From the NCBI GenBank assembly GCA_038363925.1, contig JAQQWL010000016.1, positions 682,001 to 746,000 of the forward strand: DNA of 64,000 nucleotides, in the 5' to 3' direction. Source of the stretch: Apiospora phragmitis. Its lineage: Eukaryota; Ascomycota; Sordariomycetes; Amphisphaeriales; Apiosporaceae. The notes under the pieces are model-generated. The model had not been told where the DNA came from and searched no databases. It worked only from the letters and a program-made list of their open reading frames with translations. How positions within the stretch are numbered: position 1 is the first letter of the stretch; each line of letters opens with the position of its first letter. Positions 1 through 12,266 of the stretch are shown one piece after another. Made by a program: the position numbers and the translations under genes.

Positions 1-2140
1 GCTATTGCAAGGGAGATAGTACTGTGTATAGGTACCATGTACAGAGACGAAAGTGACCACTGTTAGTCAATACTATAGTATTTGCTTGCCACTCATTGTC
101 CTGCATCAGCAAATATTCTTCCTGTGTACCGTTGAAGGAAGAGGGCGATGCTAGTGAACTTGGTGATGTGGCAGAGACCAAATGGATGTCCCGAGGTGTG
201 CACAGCATGGGTACACAAATAGGTCGTGGCGTACGTGCAACGGTCCTGAAACATTAGAAAAAGTCCGCCTTTTCCTCCTTCGTCTTACAAAGCCGACCTG
301 CCGTGGTCCAACGATGGTTGCTGCGACCCGAAAACCTGGGGAATGGAAAATGGGGGTACACTGCATCCTCGTCCCATGGCCGCCTATTTGCTACTGTATA
401 CTCTCTGCGATATACTTACTACCACACCATGCAGACAGTCATTCTTTATTTTTTCAGAGAGAAGAGAATGAATGGGCTTGTCGATCTTTTCGGATATTTT
501 TTCGTTCTTAATTGTATGTAATATTCATGGAGGGATTCCGCATGCCGGGTTAACCGTATGGGTTCCCGCTGTTCGCAGATCATCAACGGCGCACCAAAGC
601 TTATTGGGCTTAGGGTGTCTTGGGGGCCCAACTCGATCGCAAAAGTAACAAAAGATCGGTTCGCCGGGGGAGGTGGGAGGGAAGGAGGGGCAAAGGAAAG
701 AATACCCATTGAGGATCGTCATGCACGTTTAATTCGACTGCGCGCGTCTTGGCGGGCAATTTTGACGAAGAAGACAGAAAGTCAATTGGTGGTATGCGAA
801 AAGGTTGAAGCAAATGAATTTATCCAATGTGGTTAAGTTTAGTAGGTATGCACTATTGAAGCACGTCTGTGCAGGTGTACTTCTGGCATACCTTCAATGG
901 TCTAGGTGTCTAGGAGGTAGCTTTAGACTTCTGACGCTCCTGTTCTGCGCCGATTTTGTTTACTCATCCATCATCCACCATCTATCCATCTATGCCAACA
1001 GTCTATTGTATAGCAGCAGCAGCGGCAGTACCAACACATGAAGCATGCAGTCAGTCGTACATGGCTAGGGATGAGGAGTGCCTTTTGAAGTAGGTTGCTG
1101 CCGCCTTATCTGCAGACCGCCTCCAACATCCCTCGAGTCGAGCTGAGCAACCAAGCAACGGCGTTGTTTTCTAATCATGCTGCATGCATGCTTACCGTGG
1201 CGCCCAGCGCACGCCAGCGTCGGCGACGTCGTGCCATCTGTCGTAAGCCGGATGATGGCGGGCTGATTACCATCAACGAGTCAGATCACTAACAGCAGAC
1301 CAAGGGGACGGCACACAAAACGTGGGCGTACCTTTAGCACATCCGCCAGGGGGTGGAAACATGCATGCATTGGCTCGGGGCTAAAAAAGGCAAGAGGCCA
1401 GTTCACAAGTTGGATTGGTTGGTACGAGATAGCCAAGGATATTTGATGGTCAGAACTTTTATTGAAAAATTTGGGACTAAAAAGCCAGCATCTGCTGCCG
1501 GCAAGAGGGGGAATTGCAACCAATCTGCTAGATCCGGAGAAATGCATTCGGTGCCCCCCGAAAATGTCTATATACAAGAATGGGTATCTTTCAAAACTGG
1601 TATAGCTAAGGAGCGACAAGAATAGGTCAAAATGGGTTGTGTGTGAGGAAGGAAGGTAAGAAGCAAGGGAGTGCGTCAAGCAAACCGGCTTCTTCGGTGG
1701 AACTAGCCACCCTTGAAGCCCAAGAAATGGATGCCACCCAAAGGATGCAATCCTTTGGGGGAGGAACCGGGAAGGGATTGGATGGTCCCCTCCCATGATC
1801 CCCAGGCATGTTGCATCTTTCCTCCCGTGAAAGTTTCTATAAGGCGTGTTTGTTGGGTTCTGTACCATCGCGGGATGATCGCCGTCATCTCCGCGGGAAG
1901 GAAACCTGAATGTGAAAAGTTGGTCCCGTCATCCCAAAGTCTATGTGTCATTTGAAAAGAAACCCCCAGGGCGGCGGCCCCCCTATACGCGGAAGCGGAT
2001 AATAGGTCAACGGCTCGGGTATCTTGGAAACTCCAGAAAACAGCGTGGCAGCGTAGATATCGTCATGGTCTGGCGCTCAGCGCGACTACCTCGTGCTAGC
2101 AAGGTAGATTTCTTTTTCTCTCTTTCTGTTGCTCGTAGAC
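1..2140. other. intergenic, no supported gene
   Basis: This stretch has roughly balanced base composition and holds only short open frames without family features. The longest (1281-1868, minus) looks random in composition and has no splice context. I see no RNA gene or transposon end here. Confidence 0.5.
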
Positions 2141-2702
2141 TTAGAACTTGCCGAGGACGAACTTGCGGGGAACCAGGTTGGTCTCATCGCGCTTGCTGGG
2201 CACCGTGCTGCCGCCACCTAGGGTGGTGACCAAGTTGGTCTCCTTGGTCGACACGGTCTGAACGTCGTCAGGGGTGGTAGTAGGCCGTGTTGCAGGGGAA
2301 GCTCGTGCAGCCGGAGAAGGCGATCTTGGTCTTGGCCTTGAGCTCGCTGACGGGAAAGATCTCCTTGACACCGTTAATGTCGGTGGCATCCACGATGGCG
2401 GACACGTCGAAATAAGTCAGGTCGTTCCAGCCCTGGAAGGCTACCTCTCCAAGCATACCGGGGCTGACGTGGGAGCCCTCGGAGATGGAGAAGTAGTTAC
2501 CCTGCCAGCCTTGAGGGATGGTGACCTTGGCCTCGCCATTTCCGTCGACCTTGACCGTGTCAACAGACGGGAAACCGGCGTTGGCAGTGAAGACGACAGT
2601 CTTGGGGGTGGAGTCCTGGTTCTGGAAAGTGATGGTGTTGGTTGCGCTGACCAGGCTGGCAGCAGCAGCGACCACAGCGGCAAGGTTGGTAGTGAAACGC
2701 AT
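2141..2702 (-). CDS. small secreted protein of the fungal family often labelled 'DNase1 protein'; one frame break
   Basis: Start ATG at 2702. The first ~20 residues form a signal peptide (MRFTTNLAAVVAAAASLVSA), so the product should be exported. The mature part carries NTITFQNQDST, a central GMLGEVAFQGWNDLTYFDVS segment, and a C-terminal pair of cysteines in SGCTSFPCNTAYYHP. This layout is typical of small secreted ascomycete proteins catalogued as 'DNase1 protein'. I see no nuclease motif, so that label should not be read as a function. The frame stops at TGA just after AYYHP, at a GGGG run (plus-strand 2271-2274). Removing one base gives PDDVQTVSTKETNLVTTLGG and a natural end at 2141, 186 residues in all. 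The break is therefore most likely an extra base in the run. No intron is seen. A TATA-like motif lies about 130 bp upstream. Confidence 0.75.
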
Positions 2703-2830
2703 CTTGGCTATGGAGTGAGAGTGTTTGACTAGTGGGTCAGGTAGGTGATATTGTAGTATCTGTTGGTCTGACTAGACAGTCTGATGCTTGGAGCAATATG
2801 CAAACAGCAAAAGCAATTCTACTGTGGGTG

Positions 2831-2840
2831 GGTATATATA
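2831..2840 (-). promoter_or_regulatory. TATA-like box upstream of the secreted-protein gene
   Basis: The plus strand reads GGTATATATA, so on the coding strand TATATATACC lies about 130 bp before the ATG at 2702. Assignment is by position and composition only. Confidence 0.4.
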
Positions 2841-2842
2841 GT

Positions 2843-4260
2843 GATCAAAGAGTGAATCGCCAGGGAATGAATGTGTTCAAAGCTGCCAAAGAGCTCGAAA
2901 GGAGATGAGAGAATGTGAGTTGCTTGGTTTGAGTTCGTAAACAAAAACGCCAACATTGGTGGCGGGGGAGCTGACGACTTTATACTTGAGTGAACGGATG
3001 TGTATGTCAGGACTAGCAGCCGGCTGTCCCCCGACTATGGGCACCATGGCGAGGGGAGGGACGTGTGGAGGGTGCTATAGAACCAGCTATGGAACACGCC
3101 CTACCATGTACCCTGTGGGGCCAGTAGGCAGTCCATGTATCCATCACACCAATCCCGTACCCATTAATGGAGAAGGAATGCGTGACTCGAAGTGACCCCG
3201 TCGGTCCGCTGCAGCAAGAGGATACTAGTTCGTTTCCTCGATTCAAGGCTGCGGGCAGTTTACCCTAGCCCGGCAATTTCCCTTACTGCCGGGGCATACT
3301 ACAATGCCTATGCCTGCAAGACCGGGTGGACGGCGTCAGATCCCCGGCAGCCGTATGTAGGATTGATGCTTCCATATCATACACACACCAGACTGTAAGG
3401 AATATCCGCCCCGTTGCGACGGTAGAAGCAGCCATGGCCCATGGGCCTCCGCGGGGCCCAGGTGCCGGGGCAGTTTGCGCAGGTATCAGCACAGCCTAGG
3501 TTCGAATTCAATACGTAAACAAGATGGACGGTTTGGTCGACGGGGCAGTACTACCCTGAACACGATTCAGGTAGCGTTCCAGTAGGCGCCAAGACGAAAG
3601 AAGCACAGGGGAGAAGGGTAGGAAGTTTTTTCTTTTAGTTGCAAGTTAGCATGCCAGCTTTGAGCTCCGATTGGTCATGGTATGAGGTGTGCTAAATCGG
3701 TTCCTGGCGTGCCTGGCGTGCCTGGTACCTGACAGCTCCATGTGGCGGGCTAGACCAGCTATCGGGGAAACTCGAAAGCTTGGAAGAACCGGGATCGAGC
3801 CAAGAGCCAATCGGGAGCCCAGGGCGGACAGCTAAGGATAGGTGGGAATCCAGTAAGGTATTCTCTTCTTCGCATATTCTGTCACTCTCCCTCCCTCTCT
3901 CTCGTGTGCTTGGCGCGACACGTGTAAAGTGCCTCTTCCGCACCAAACAGCATCGAACGATACAAGGCAGTCGACGTGTCGAGCCGAGCAATATCTGAAT
4001 CTGCATCTTACCTGCATCGTCTCGTTAGTATGATAAGCTCTGCCAGAAAGACCCAACAATCGTGCATGGGTGGACAGCTTCCATCTTCTGTCTTTCCCCT
4101 CTCTCACCTGACCTGATTAGATGTGCAAGTACTGATGCAAGGTATGCATCACAGTCTCCTCTCACATGGAACATCGAGACTGTTCATATGGAGTTTGCTG
4201 AGACCCTCTATGCGATCTTATCGGTGTCGCTACATGTATGTATGTATGCACCTGAAGTTT
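2843..4260. other. intergenic, no supported gene
   Basis: GC-normal spacer between the secreted-protein promoter and the AT-rich island. Only short random frames are seen. Confidence 0.45.
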
Positions 4261-4268
4261 CTAAACAG
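4261..4268. repeat. left copy of imperfect 8-bp target-site duplication
   Basis: CTAAACAG precedes the element end TAGGGCTGTAT. The right copy, CTAGAAAG, follows the opposite end. Six of eight positions agree, which is the duplication length expected of hAT transposons. Confidence 0.5.
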
Positions 4269-4570
4269 TAGGGCTGTATAAATTCTGGTTTTTACCGTAA
4301 ATCCCTAGTTTTTAAGACATTAAATATATTAAGTTTAAACTATTAAACTAGATTATTAATTATATATAAGTAAATTAATTTAAAATTAGCTTAAAACTCT
4401 TTAACTTATTATTAAATTTTAAATTCTTTTTTATTAATTAATAATAAAATTAATGTGATTAATAGCCGGTTATATAATTATAAAGTAATTAATTAATTAT
4501 TATTTACTTTAAAATAATAAATCGTTAAGTAATTAAAGTTATATATATTATTAATTAATCTTTTACTTTA

Positions 4571-4592
4571 TATATATATATATATATATATA
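4571..4592. repeat. (TA)n microsatellite
   Basis: An uninterrupted TA dinucleotide run inside the AT-rich island, probably a by-product of the extreme composition. Confidence 0.7.
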
Positions 4593-5035
4593 AATAAAAG
4601 TAATATTTTAACTCTTTTATTTATTTAATATATTATTTAATAAATAATATATTAATATAAAAAGCTAGATTAAGTAATTATTAAAATTAATTAATTAAAT
4701 TAACGTTATTTATAATATATTTAATAATAATACTATAATAATATTTATTAAATTAATATTAATAAAATAAAAAATATCTAATAATTTAATAAAATTGCTT
4801 TATTAATATAATTAAATAATATAAGAATTAGTTGTTAAAAAAGTAGTTTAAATAAATAAATAATATAATAAAGTTATTAAAGTATATAATTTATTAATAA
4901 ATTAAGTTTAATATTTAAATTAATTATTAAAGTAAAGAGTGTTTATATAAAATATATAAAAAACGTTTATTATTATATATATAATCTTTTTTTATTAATT
5001 TTTTAAATTATATTAAATATATTATATTTAATATA

Positions 5036-5068
5036 ACGTGGTTTATTATTAAGTCGGCCACTTTTTTT
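5036..5068 (+). repeat. left terminal inverted repeat of the Tc1/mariner-like element
   Basis: Begins ACGTGG directly after TA, contains AAGTCGGCCAC, and ends in a T-run. It matches the reverse complement of the right end. Confidence 0.65.
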
Positions 5069-7104
5069 ATATTTTATTATTTTTATATAAATTAGTTTAA
5101 CTTTAAAGTTTTAAATTAATTAAAATTACTCTTTATTCGATTCGCTACTTAATTATATATCTTTTTTATATATTCGCGTATTATAACCTATCTCGCCGTA
5201 GATATCACAGCGCTTTCTACCGATCGCTCTTCGCTTTAACGAACCCCTTGTTCCGCATTTATTAATCACTAGACGCTTCCTTTTTACTTTCTCGTTTTAT
5301 AGCTCTTGAGATTCTTATATAATAAAGGCTCTTTTAAGTAAACGCGCGATTTTTTAAACTTTCGGCGCTTAAAAAGTATTAAATTAACTTTTTATAAAGT
5401 GCGTATTTAATTTTTTATAAAGGTTATTTTATATATTATTATATATATAGCTTTCGTTATTTAATTTATAATATTTAAAATTAATGTCGAAGAGCTTTTT
5501 TAATAAGTAAAGACCTTATTTTTAATAAAAATAAAATATTTAATCGTTTATTAAAAATTAACGACGTTTAAAGGTTATAAGTATTACTTATCCCTGAGAC
5601 GCGACGGGCTAAGTATAAGTATTTAAAGACGTATATTTAACTTATTAATTATTTCGTTCGAGTAGTAAAGTATTAAACTAGATGCGTTAAATCTCCATTT
5701 AATATTATTTTTTATAAAAATAATAAAATACGTGGCTTTAAAAGTAATAAGGAACTTTAACTTTATAATATAATTTATTAATATTTTAATAAATAGCTCG
5801 ATTTCTTTTAAATTTATACGCTTTAACGTCGAATAAAATATTATGTTTAAAAGCTAAAATAAACAATAGAAAGTAAAGAGGTATATTAAGCGTAATAATG
5901 TCGTTATTCTTATAATATTCCTCGGATTTAGCCGAAATAAAGCTTTTATAACCGTTTAAAATTAAAAAATAATAAAGGCTTTTCGTCCGCGTTTTAATAT
6001 ACTTAACGAAATATTAAATCTAGTTTAAGCTCGTCTCGTTATTAATTTAGCCGTTAAAAGTCGGTTTAATCACTTAATCGCTTAATAGGTTATATTTATA
6101 AAATTAATTTACGAGGTAATATTAATTTTTAACGATTAAAAACGGCGGAATATACTAGCTTTACGAATTAATATATTTAATAGCCGTTAATTATTCTTAA
6201 TTATTAAACTAAACCGACCTCGCTTTTTTATAACGATTAGAATGTATTATAATAAGTATTAACTCGATTATACTTATTATAATAAAGTTAAAAAATCGCG
6301 GCTTAAGGCACGAATAATTAATTATATAATATAAAAGAGTATAACATTAATCTCGTAATGCGTTTTAATATACGATAAATTAATAAAAAACATGCACTCT
6401 TTAATATATACTTAAACGTTTATTTTATTACTCTTATAATGTTTTCCCCTTAAAAAGAAGGCCGTATACAGGCAGCCTAATAAGGGCCTAACCCTGCGAG
6501 TGCCGACCGTAGTCTATAGCAGTACAGATTATGTGTTTTCATTATTATAAAGCCGGTTTCGTTAAAATTCTAAATATTTTTTATTTAAGATGTTATATTT
6601 AGTCTTAATATTCGCGATTGGCGCGAACTAGCTGGAAATAACACTTATATTTTCGTAAAAAGCCCTTTAATAATTATATCGACGGTTTATTCGAGTTTTA
6701 AAATCCGGGTTACGGTTAATAAGGCGTTTAACTTAATACTTATCGACGCGGTCGCCGCCGCGCGATTTTTAAAAAAATTAACTATATCTTTTATAATATT
6801 AATATTAAAAAACATCCCTTAAATATTTAAATTAATTATATAATTATAAAGTACCTCTTTTTTTAATTAAATTTAATTTATATAATAAATATCGGATTTC
6901 GCGTCGAAGTTTAATACCGCGGAGTCAGTCGCTTAAAATAACTCGGGGGACGTTGTACACTTTTATAATAGCTTTTTAATTAATTCGATTCGAATCTTCT
7001 CGCGTCGTTTAAATTATTAAAACAATACGATCTTTTTTCGATTAAATCGATATTATAATTATAAAAATATTACGTATTAAAGTTTAATTATATAAGTTTA
7101 AAAA

Positions 7105-7151
7105 AAAAGTGGCCGACTTAGTAATATAGTCGACTTAATAGTAAACCACGT
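7105..7151 (-). repeat. right terminal inverted repeat of the Tc1/mariner-like element
   Basis: Begins with an A-run and GTGGCCGACTTAGTAATA, carries a second AGTCGACTTAATAGTA unit, and ends CCACGT before TA. It is longer than the left copy because of this internal partial duplication. Confidence 0.6.
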
Positions 7152-8563
7152 TATTTAATTTTTTATAAAAGTTATTTTATATATTATTTTATATATTATT
7201 TTATATATACTTTTTATTATTTAACTTATAATACTTAAAATTAATATTAAAAAGCTTTTTTAATAAATAAAGACTTTATTTTTATTAAAAATTAAACAAT
7301 ATTTAAATAATAAAATATTAAATTAAATACATTAAATTTAAATTTAAAGATAAGGATTTTTTATAAAAATAATAAAATACGTGGCCTTAAAAATAATAAA
7401 ATAAACTTTAACTTTATTTTATTTTATAAATCATTAACGCTTTAATAAATAATTCGATTTTTTTTTAAAATAAATACGCTTTAATAAAAAAATAAGTATT
7501 ATATTTAAAAAATAAAGTAAATAAAAAAATAAAGAAGTATATTAAGCGTAATAATATCGTTATTTTTATAATATTCTTTAAATTCGATCGAAATATAGCT
7601 TTTATAACCGTTTACAATTAAAAGGCGATAAAAGCCTTTTATTCGTATTTTAATATATTTTTTAAAGTATTAAATTTAATCTAAGCTTATTTCGTTATTA
7701 ATTTAACCGTTAAAAGTTAGTTTAATTACTTAATTACTTTATAAAGTAATATTAATTATTAGCAGTTAATTATTTTTAATTATTAAATGAAATTAATCTT
7801 ATTTTTTTATATTAAACGAGGCGTATTATAATAAATATTAACTCGATTATACTTATTATAAAGCTAGTTTAATTAATATTTTATATGTTTTTATTTAAAA
7901 TATTATATTTAATTTTAATATTTATAATTAATATAAACTAATTAAAAATAATATTTAAATCTTTATAAAAACTCGTTTAATAATTATATTAACGGTTTAT
8001 TTAAGTTTTAAAGTTTAAGCTATAATAAATAAAGCGTTTAAGTTAATATATATTAACGTGGTTAATTTTAAAAAAGATTAATTATATAATTATAAAGCTT
8101 TTTTTTTATTAAATTAAATTTATATTATAAAGTTAATCGCTTAAAATAACTCGAGAGATATTATATAATTTTATAATAGCTTTTAAATTAATTTAATTTA
8201 AATATTCTCGAGTTATTTAAATTATTAAAATAATATAATCTTTTTTAATTAAATTAATATTATAATTATAAAGATATTATATATTAAAGTTTAATTATAT
8301 AAATTAAAAAATTTATTAACTTAATAATATAATTAATTTAATAATAAACTACGTTATATATTAATAATACTTATTAATTTAAACTATTTATATTATAATA
8401 TAATAATTTTTATATTAAACTTAACGTTTTTAAAATATATATTTATTAATATTAAAAAAAATTCACTTTTAAAGAAAAACGTTAATTTATTTAATATACT
8501 ACTAATATATACCCTAGGATATTAAATAAACTAAAAACCTAGTTTTTTAATCATACACCCCTA

Positions 8564-8571
8564 CTAGAAAG
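8564..8571. repeat. right copy of imperfect 8-bp target-site duplication
   Basis: CTAGAAAG follows the right element end and resembles CTAAACAG at the left flank, with two differences. Confidence 0.5.
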
Positions 8572-11500
8572 GGCCTAAGCACACTTACACTTCTGCACGA
8601 CATCACTAATCGTTTTAGAGCTGCTGCCCACCAGGCCCGGCCGGAGAAACCCCGCGCGGATATGGATTCCCAACATTAAAATTGGGCTCACACACAAAAT
8701 TTGTGCAGAGTTTTGCGATCTAGAGCTTCTGCTAGAAGGTCCAAAACTGTGGTGCGAAGCCGAGGGCCTGGGACTGGTGGAGTGAAGCCAGTGGTTAGGC
8801 CGAATAACAGTCCGCAAGCAGCCGGATCTGTCCCGTCCTAATCCCTGTCCATCCCACCCACTCTGCCAGGAACACATGGATCGACAGGCACGAAAACTTT
8901 GCGCCTGCAAGGCACAGCGAGAAATTATCTCCCGCATTCTTGCGCCCTAGTTGTGTGATGGAAACGGCCACCGCTTTGAGGGATATATCGCGCGACGTTG
9001 CTGACGTGCGCATCTCTTGGCAAAGCCTCTTCGATGCCACGATTTCAAGGTCAAATGCCCACATTCCCTGCCTATGCTATGGTTCCTTGGATAGGCCTCT
9101 CTGTATGTTGTTGCTAGGCCATCACGCCCCGAGAGGGCCACCATGACGTCAAAAGCTCTTTCCCATTCGTATCCAGTAGTGACTTATGAGGCTGCAAAAT
9201 GTTTGTCGCTCCCGAACACAGCAAGCCCTGTCGGCCCCATTGTCCAAGGATAGGATGACATAGATTAGCACAACGTGAATAATCACTTCGAGATGCTTAG
9301 TTCCGCTCGGTCGCATGTCTCATCAATCGGGAATTCGGGAGAGAACGGTCGTGACTCATTGATATTTTGCGGCAGTTTTCTCATTGGATCGATTAGCATC
9401 TGGTCACATCTGCCAGTCTCGTCTCGAAGGATGTCAGGTCCACCATGCAGCAGCGACCTCCACCACCCTGGACAATATTGACGTTCACGCAGACAACCCA
9501 CGCAGCAAGCGAGCAAGCAGGTCAAATGCAGGCGTATTGTAGCTATCACAAGCCAATATGCCCTCCCACAATCCGCAGATTGAGAGGGAGGGGGATATCT
9601 GTCGACAGTAAGCCGGTTGGGGCGAACGAGCCTTGTTTGTTGAAAGCCTTTCGCCATGTGCTCACAAACTGGTCGGGCTGACGGCAACCAACGGAGACGG
9701 AGAGGGTGGTGAGCGTTGCATCGGACTTTGCATCATGCACGTCCAACACCATCCTTTATGGCCATCTCAACAGAAAACAGACGCCGTAAGCTTCAGGCTA
9801 CCACCAAGCGGGAAGTGTAAAGGCACAAGTCATTCCATCCCCACATCAGTCAATCCCTCAAGATTGGCAGATATGCTTCCCATCATCACAGAAACATCGA
9901 CGTTGTCCAAACAACTCCAGTGCATCGGGTTTGGGAAATGGAGGCCGCTATGGGCTTGCGAAGGCCTGACGTCTGGCCCTGGCGTTGGTTAGCTGGATAC
10001 CATCTCCGGTATGGTGTGAGACCCGTTGGTGATCATCACCTTCAGAGCACTGGCAACGGGGCAGCAGACTTAGTACCACAAGCTAGCCTGTAGTCATTCC
10101 TCAACTTGGTTATAGTAAGATTTTTGAGATGTCATAGTTGCTGACGAGCAAGAGAGCAAGCAGTATGGCAAGTCCTAGCGAGGCTCTGATGGCGCTCAAG
10201 TAATCATGTTCTTTTCGGGTTCCTTGGCGGTGAAGAGGGGAAATGACCAGCAAGTAAAAACAGAGTCGGTTGCATCACAATAAGTAGGCCTCAGGTGAGA
10301 GAGAGCGTCCAAGATTGACCCGTGAGCCAGTGAAAAGTCAAAGCGATCAACACAATGAATAAACTTTTTGCTTTGACAGTCGAAAAGAAGGTTCCCGGGA
10401 ACGGTAAAGGAACGTATTTGACTGTGTTCAGAGGAAAAACTGGCAATCAATCAATCACCTAACCCACCCAACGTGCCAATTCAGGCTACCGGCTGCTGCG
10501 GCAAGCGCGGCGTAACGTTCAAATTGATTGATAGGAGCCGGAAGGAACAGGCGACTGGAGGATTGGATATCATACTCTGCTCTACATCTGTCTTTTGGGT
10601 AATACATCAATACCTATCTCAGCGGAAATGTTCAATGGGAATCATAGTTGCCAGCCAGCGCAGCTTTCCTCTCTCTCTTTCTCGGTGCACTCGGCTCAGG
10701 ACATGTACTGTGCCAATCACACCATCGAAGTCCTCATGTTGGAGGGCTCCTGCTTTCCCATGTCCTGCTGTGTGGCGTCCTGATGGTGGCTGTGGTTGCG
10801 GCTAAGTAAGACAACCGCAGGGCTTTCTCTAGTCAGCTACTACTATGAGTCAAGCGCCTCGCGGCGATTACGACTTCTCAGCTTGTCATCTCGTACGGAA
10901 GAAGACCCTCCACTTTCGCTTCCCTTTGTATCGTAGGGTATCCCGAAATAGAATCTTCTCCTCTCCTCTTTTGCCTCCGAGGCGACCTCCGCACACGATG
11001 CAAAACATCTGTGTCGTTAGGTGGATGTCTGGAGAGCGGCGAGATCGTGACTTGGACGTTACCTATTATGGGCCAGTGTAACACGAGGGATGTTGGTAGA
11101 TAGCATGCTTGGGTGTCAATAATTCAATACGATTGCAGTAATTCCCATCCACAGCTGGTGAGAATCGGGCAAATGCAGCCTACCTGCTAACCTCCTCTTT
11201 CGTCCAAACCGTGTTGGGCTCAATATATCCGGCCAATCACACCCCTGAGTTCATGATAGCCCACCAAGCCAGATTAGTGCGCTCTATCAGCAACTCGTGT
11301 ATGATTCCTTCGCTAAGCACATCCACACACACAGTCAGAGACCTGCATCCCCCGTCACCTCGTATTTGCAGCCTGTGACTGTATCTGGAAGCTGCCATCA
11401 CCGCCCTTGGCCAACATGGCCTATGCTGACTTCAGCAACGATAAACGGCGGGTCTTCGGCGCCGTCACTTATTGTCACCCGGTCTGGTTTACGATGTGCC

Positions 11501-12266
11501 TGTAGGTCATCTCGGTAACGCGATTGGCATGTGTACGGAGTATACAGGTATCGTGTTGCTCTCGCCCACGCTATTGATAGCAAATGGCGGGTTATACGCT
11601 CTCTTCCACGACTTCCACGAAGCTAACTGAAGTGGTCCGATCTGTGGTTGTTACGAGGTAACGCACCACAGCATCGTGCGAACCATGGGGCGTTGGGCTG
11701 AAAAGGTGTGGCCGAAGATGTAACCTGACAGCAGTAGCTTGACAGGTTATACTCCACTGGCTTTCCCCTCTGGGTAATGGCAGACCCCTCTGGGTAGAGG
11801 GAGTAGACACGGCAACGCCCACGTAGATCGCATAGCAGCGCCCTCCTGCCACCCCCCACCATCCGTGCCAGCCTTCCAGCCTCCCTTTAACCGTATCGTT
11901 ACCTCGAAAGCCAGCCGGAGAGCTGTGATGGGCTAGTCAGCAAGCACACTTGACATGTAAGGTTGCGTTGCAGGGGCAAGACAGAGCAGGAGGGCTCACA
12001 GCCATATCTATGGTGCTTAAATACCATGGGATGGCCTCTGTTGCGTCGCACTCTTCTGATGTCCTCTACCTCTCATCCACCTATCTATTAATACCAGTCA
12101 CCTTCACTGTGAACCTCTGTTAGTCCTGTCGGATTTCAACCGACATCACAATCGCTACTCGCTTTACAGACACACACACACACAAGCAATCGCGAAGACA
12201 TAACGCCGAGGGAAGAAGTTGGACCACTACTCTCGCTATCAGCCAAACCGCAAAACCTTAGTCAAG
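8572..12266. other. intergenic, no supported gene
   Basis: 3.7 kb of GC-normal DNA. The open frames are short, overlap on both strands and lack splice sites or motifs. The last ~200 bp before 12267 is the 5' region of the next gene and holds a CA repeat. Confidence 0.45.
12171..12184. repeat. (CA)n microsatellite in the 5' untranslated region
   Basis: Seven CA units about 85 bp upstream of the cell-wall protein start codon. Confidence 0.75.

Larger units (their letters stand above)
5036..7151. mobile_element. RIP-decayed Tc1/mariner-like DNA transposon (younger copy)
   Basis: The ends are inverted. On the left, ACGTGGTTTATTATTAAG runs into TCGGCCACTTTTTTT. On the right, the reverse strand reads ACGTGGTTTACTATTAAG and then, after a short internal duplication, TCGGCCACTTTTTTT. 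Both ends are flanked by TA (5034-5035 and 7152-7153), the target used by Tc1/mariner and Fot1/pogo elements, and 2.1 kb is a usual length. No transposase frame is open in any direction. CpG-rich clusters remain (for example near 6745-6772), while CpA and TpG are largely gone, as expected from repeat-induced point mutation. Confidence 0.65.
4963..8354. mobile_element. older, more decayed Tc1/mariner-like copy, split by a younger copy
   Basis: The sequence from 7152 to 8354 parallels the younger element from about 5405 to its right end, in the same order. Shared blocks include the stretch around 7160 versus 5410 and the terminal stretch AATAAACTACGTTA (8343-8356) versus AGTAAACCACGTTA (7140-7153). 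Almost every remaining C and G of the younger copy is A or T here, so this copy has decayed further. It also lacks the part matching about 6290-6546. A possible left end (ACGTTTATTATTA followed by a T-run) lies near 4963. The younger copy would then sit inside it, with some internal loss. The right half is clear; the left end is inference. Confidence 0.5.
4269..8563. mobile_element. RIP-decayed hAT-like outer element enclosing other transposons
   Basis: Base composition drops sharply to mostly A and T exactly at 4269 and recovers at 8563. The ends are inverted: TAGGGCTGTAT on the left and, read on the reverse strand from 8563, TAGGGGTGTAT. Both are followed by similar subterminal GGTTTTTA motifs. 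These ends and an imperfect 8-bp flanking duplication fit the hAT superfamily. No transposase reading frame survives. About 970 bp is left once the internal elements are removed, so the shell may have been a non-autonomous copy. The flanks are GC-normal, so the decay is confined to the insertion. Superfamily assignment rests on ends and duplication length only. Confidence 0.6.

Noticed and set aside
1281..1868. 195-codon minus-strand frame
   Set aside because: No ordered hydrophobic or domain pattern, no introns, rich in Pro/Ser/Phe as expected of random CT-rich DNA.
5036..7151. Intact transposase gene in the AT island
   Set aside because: All frames are full of stops after CpA-type decay; no readable DDE segment remains.
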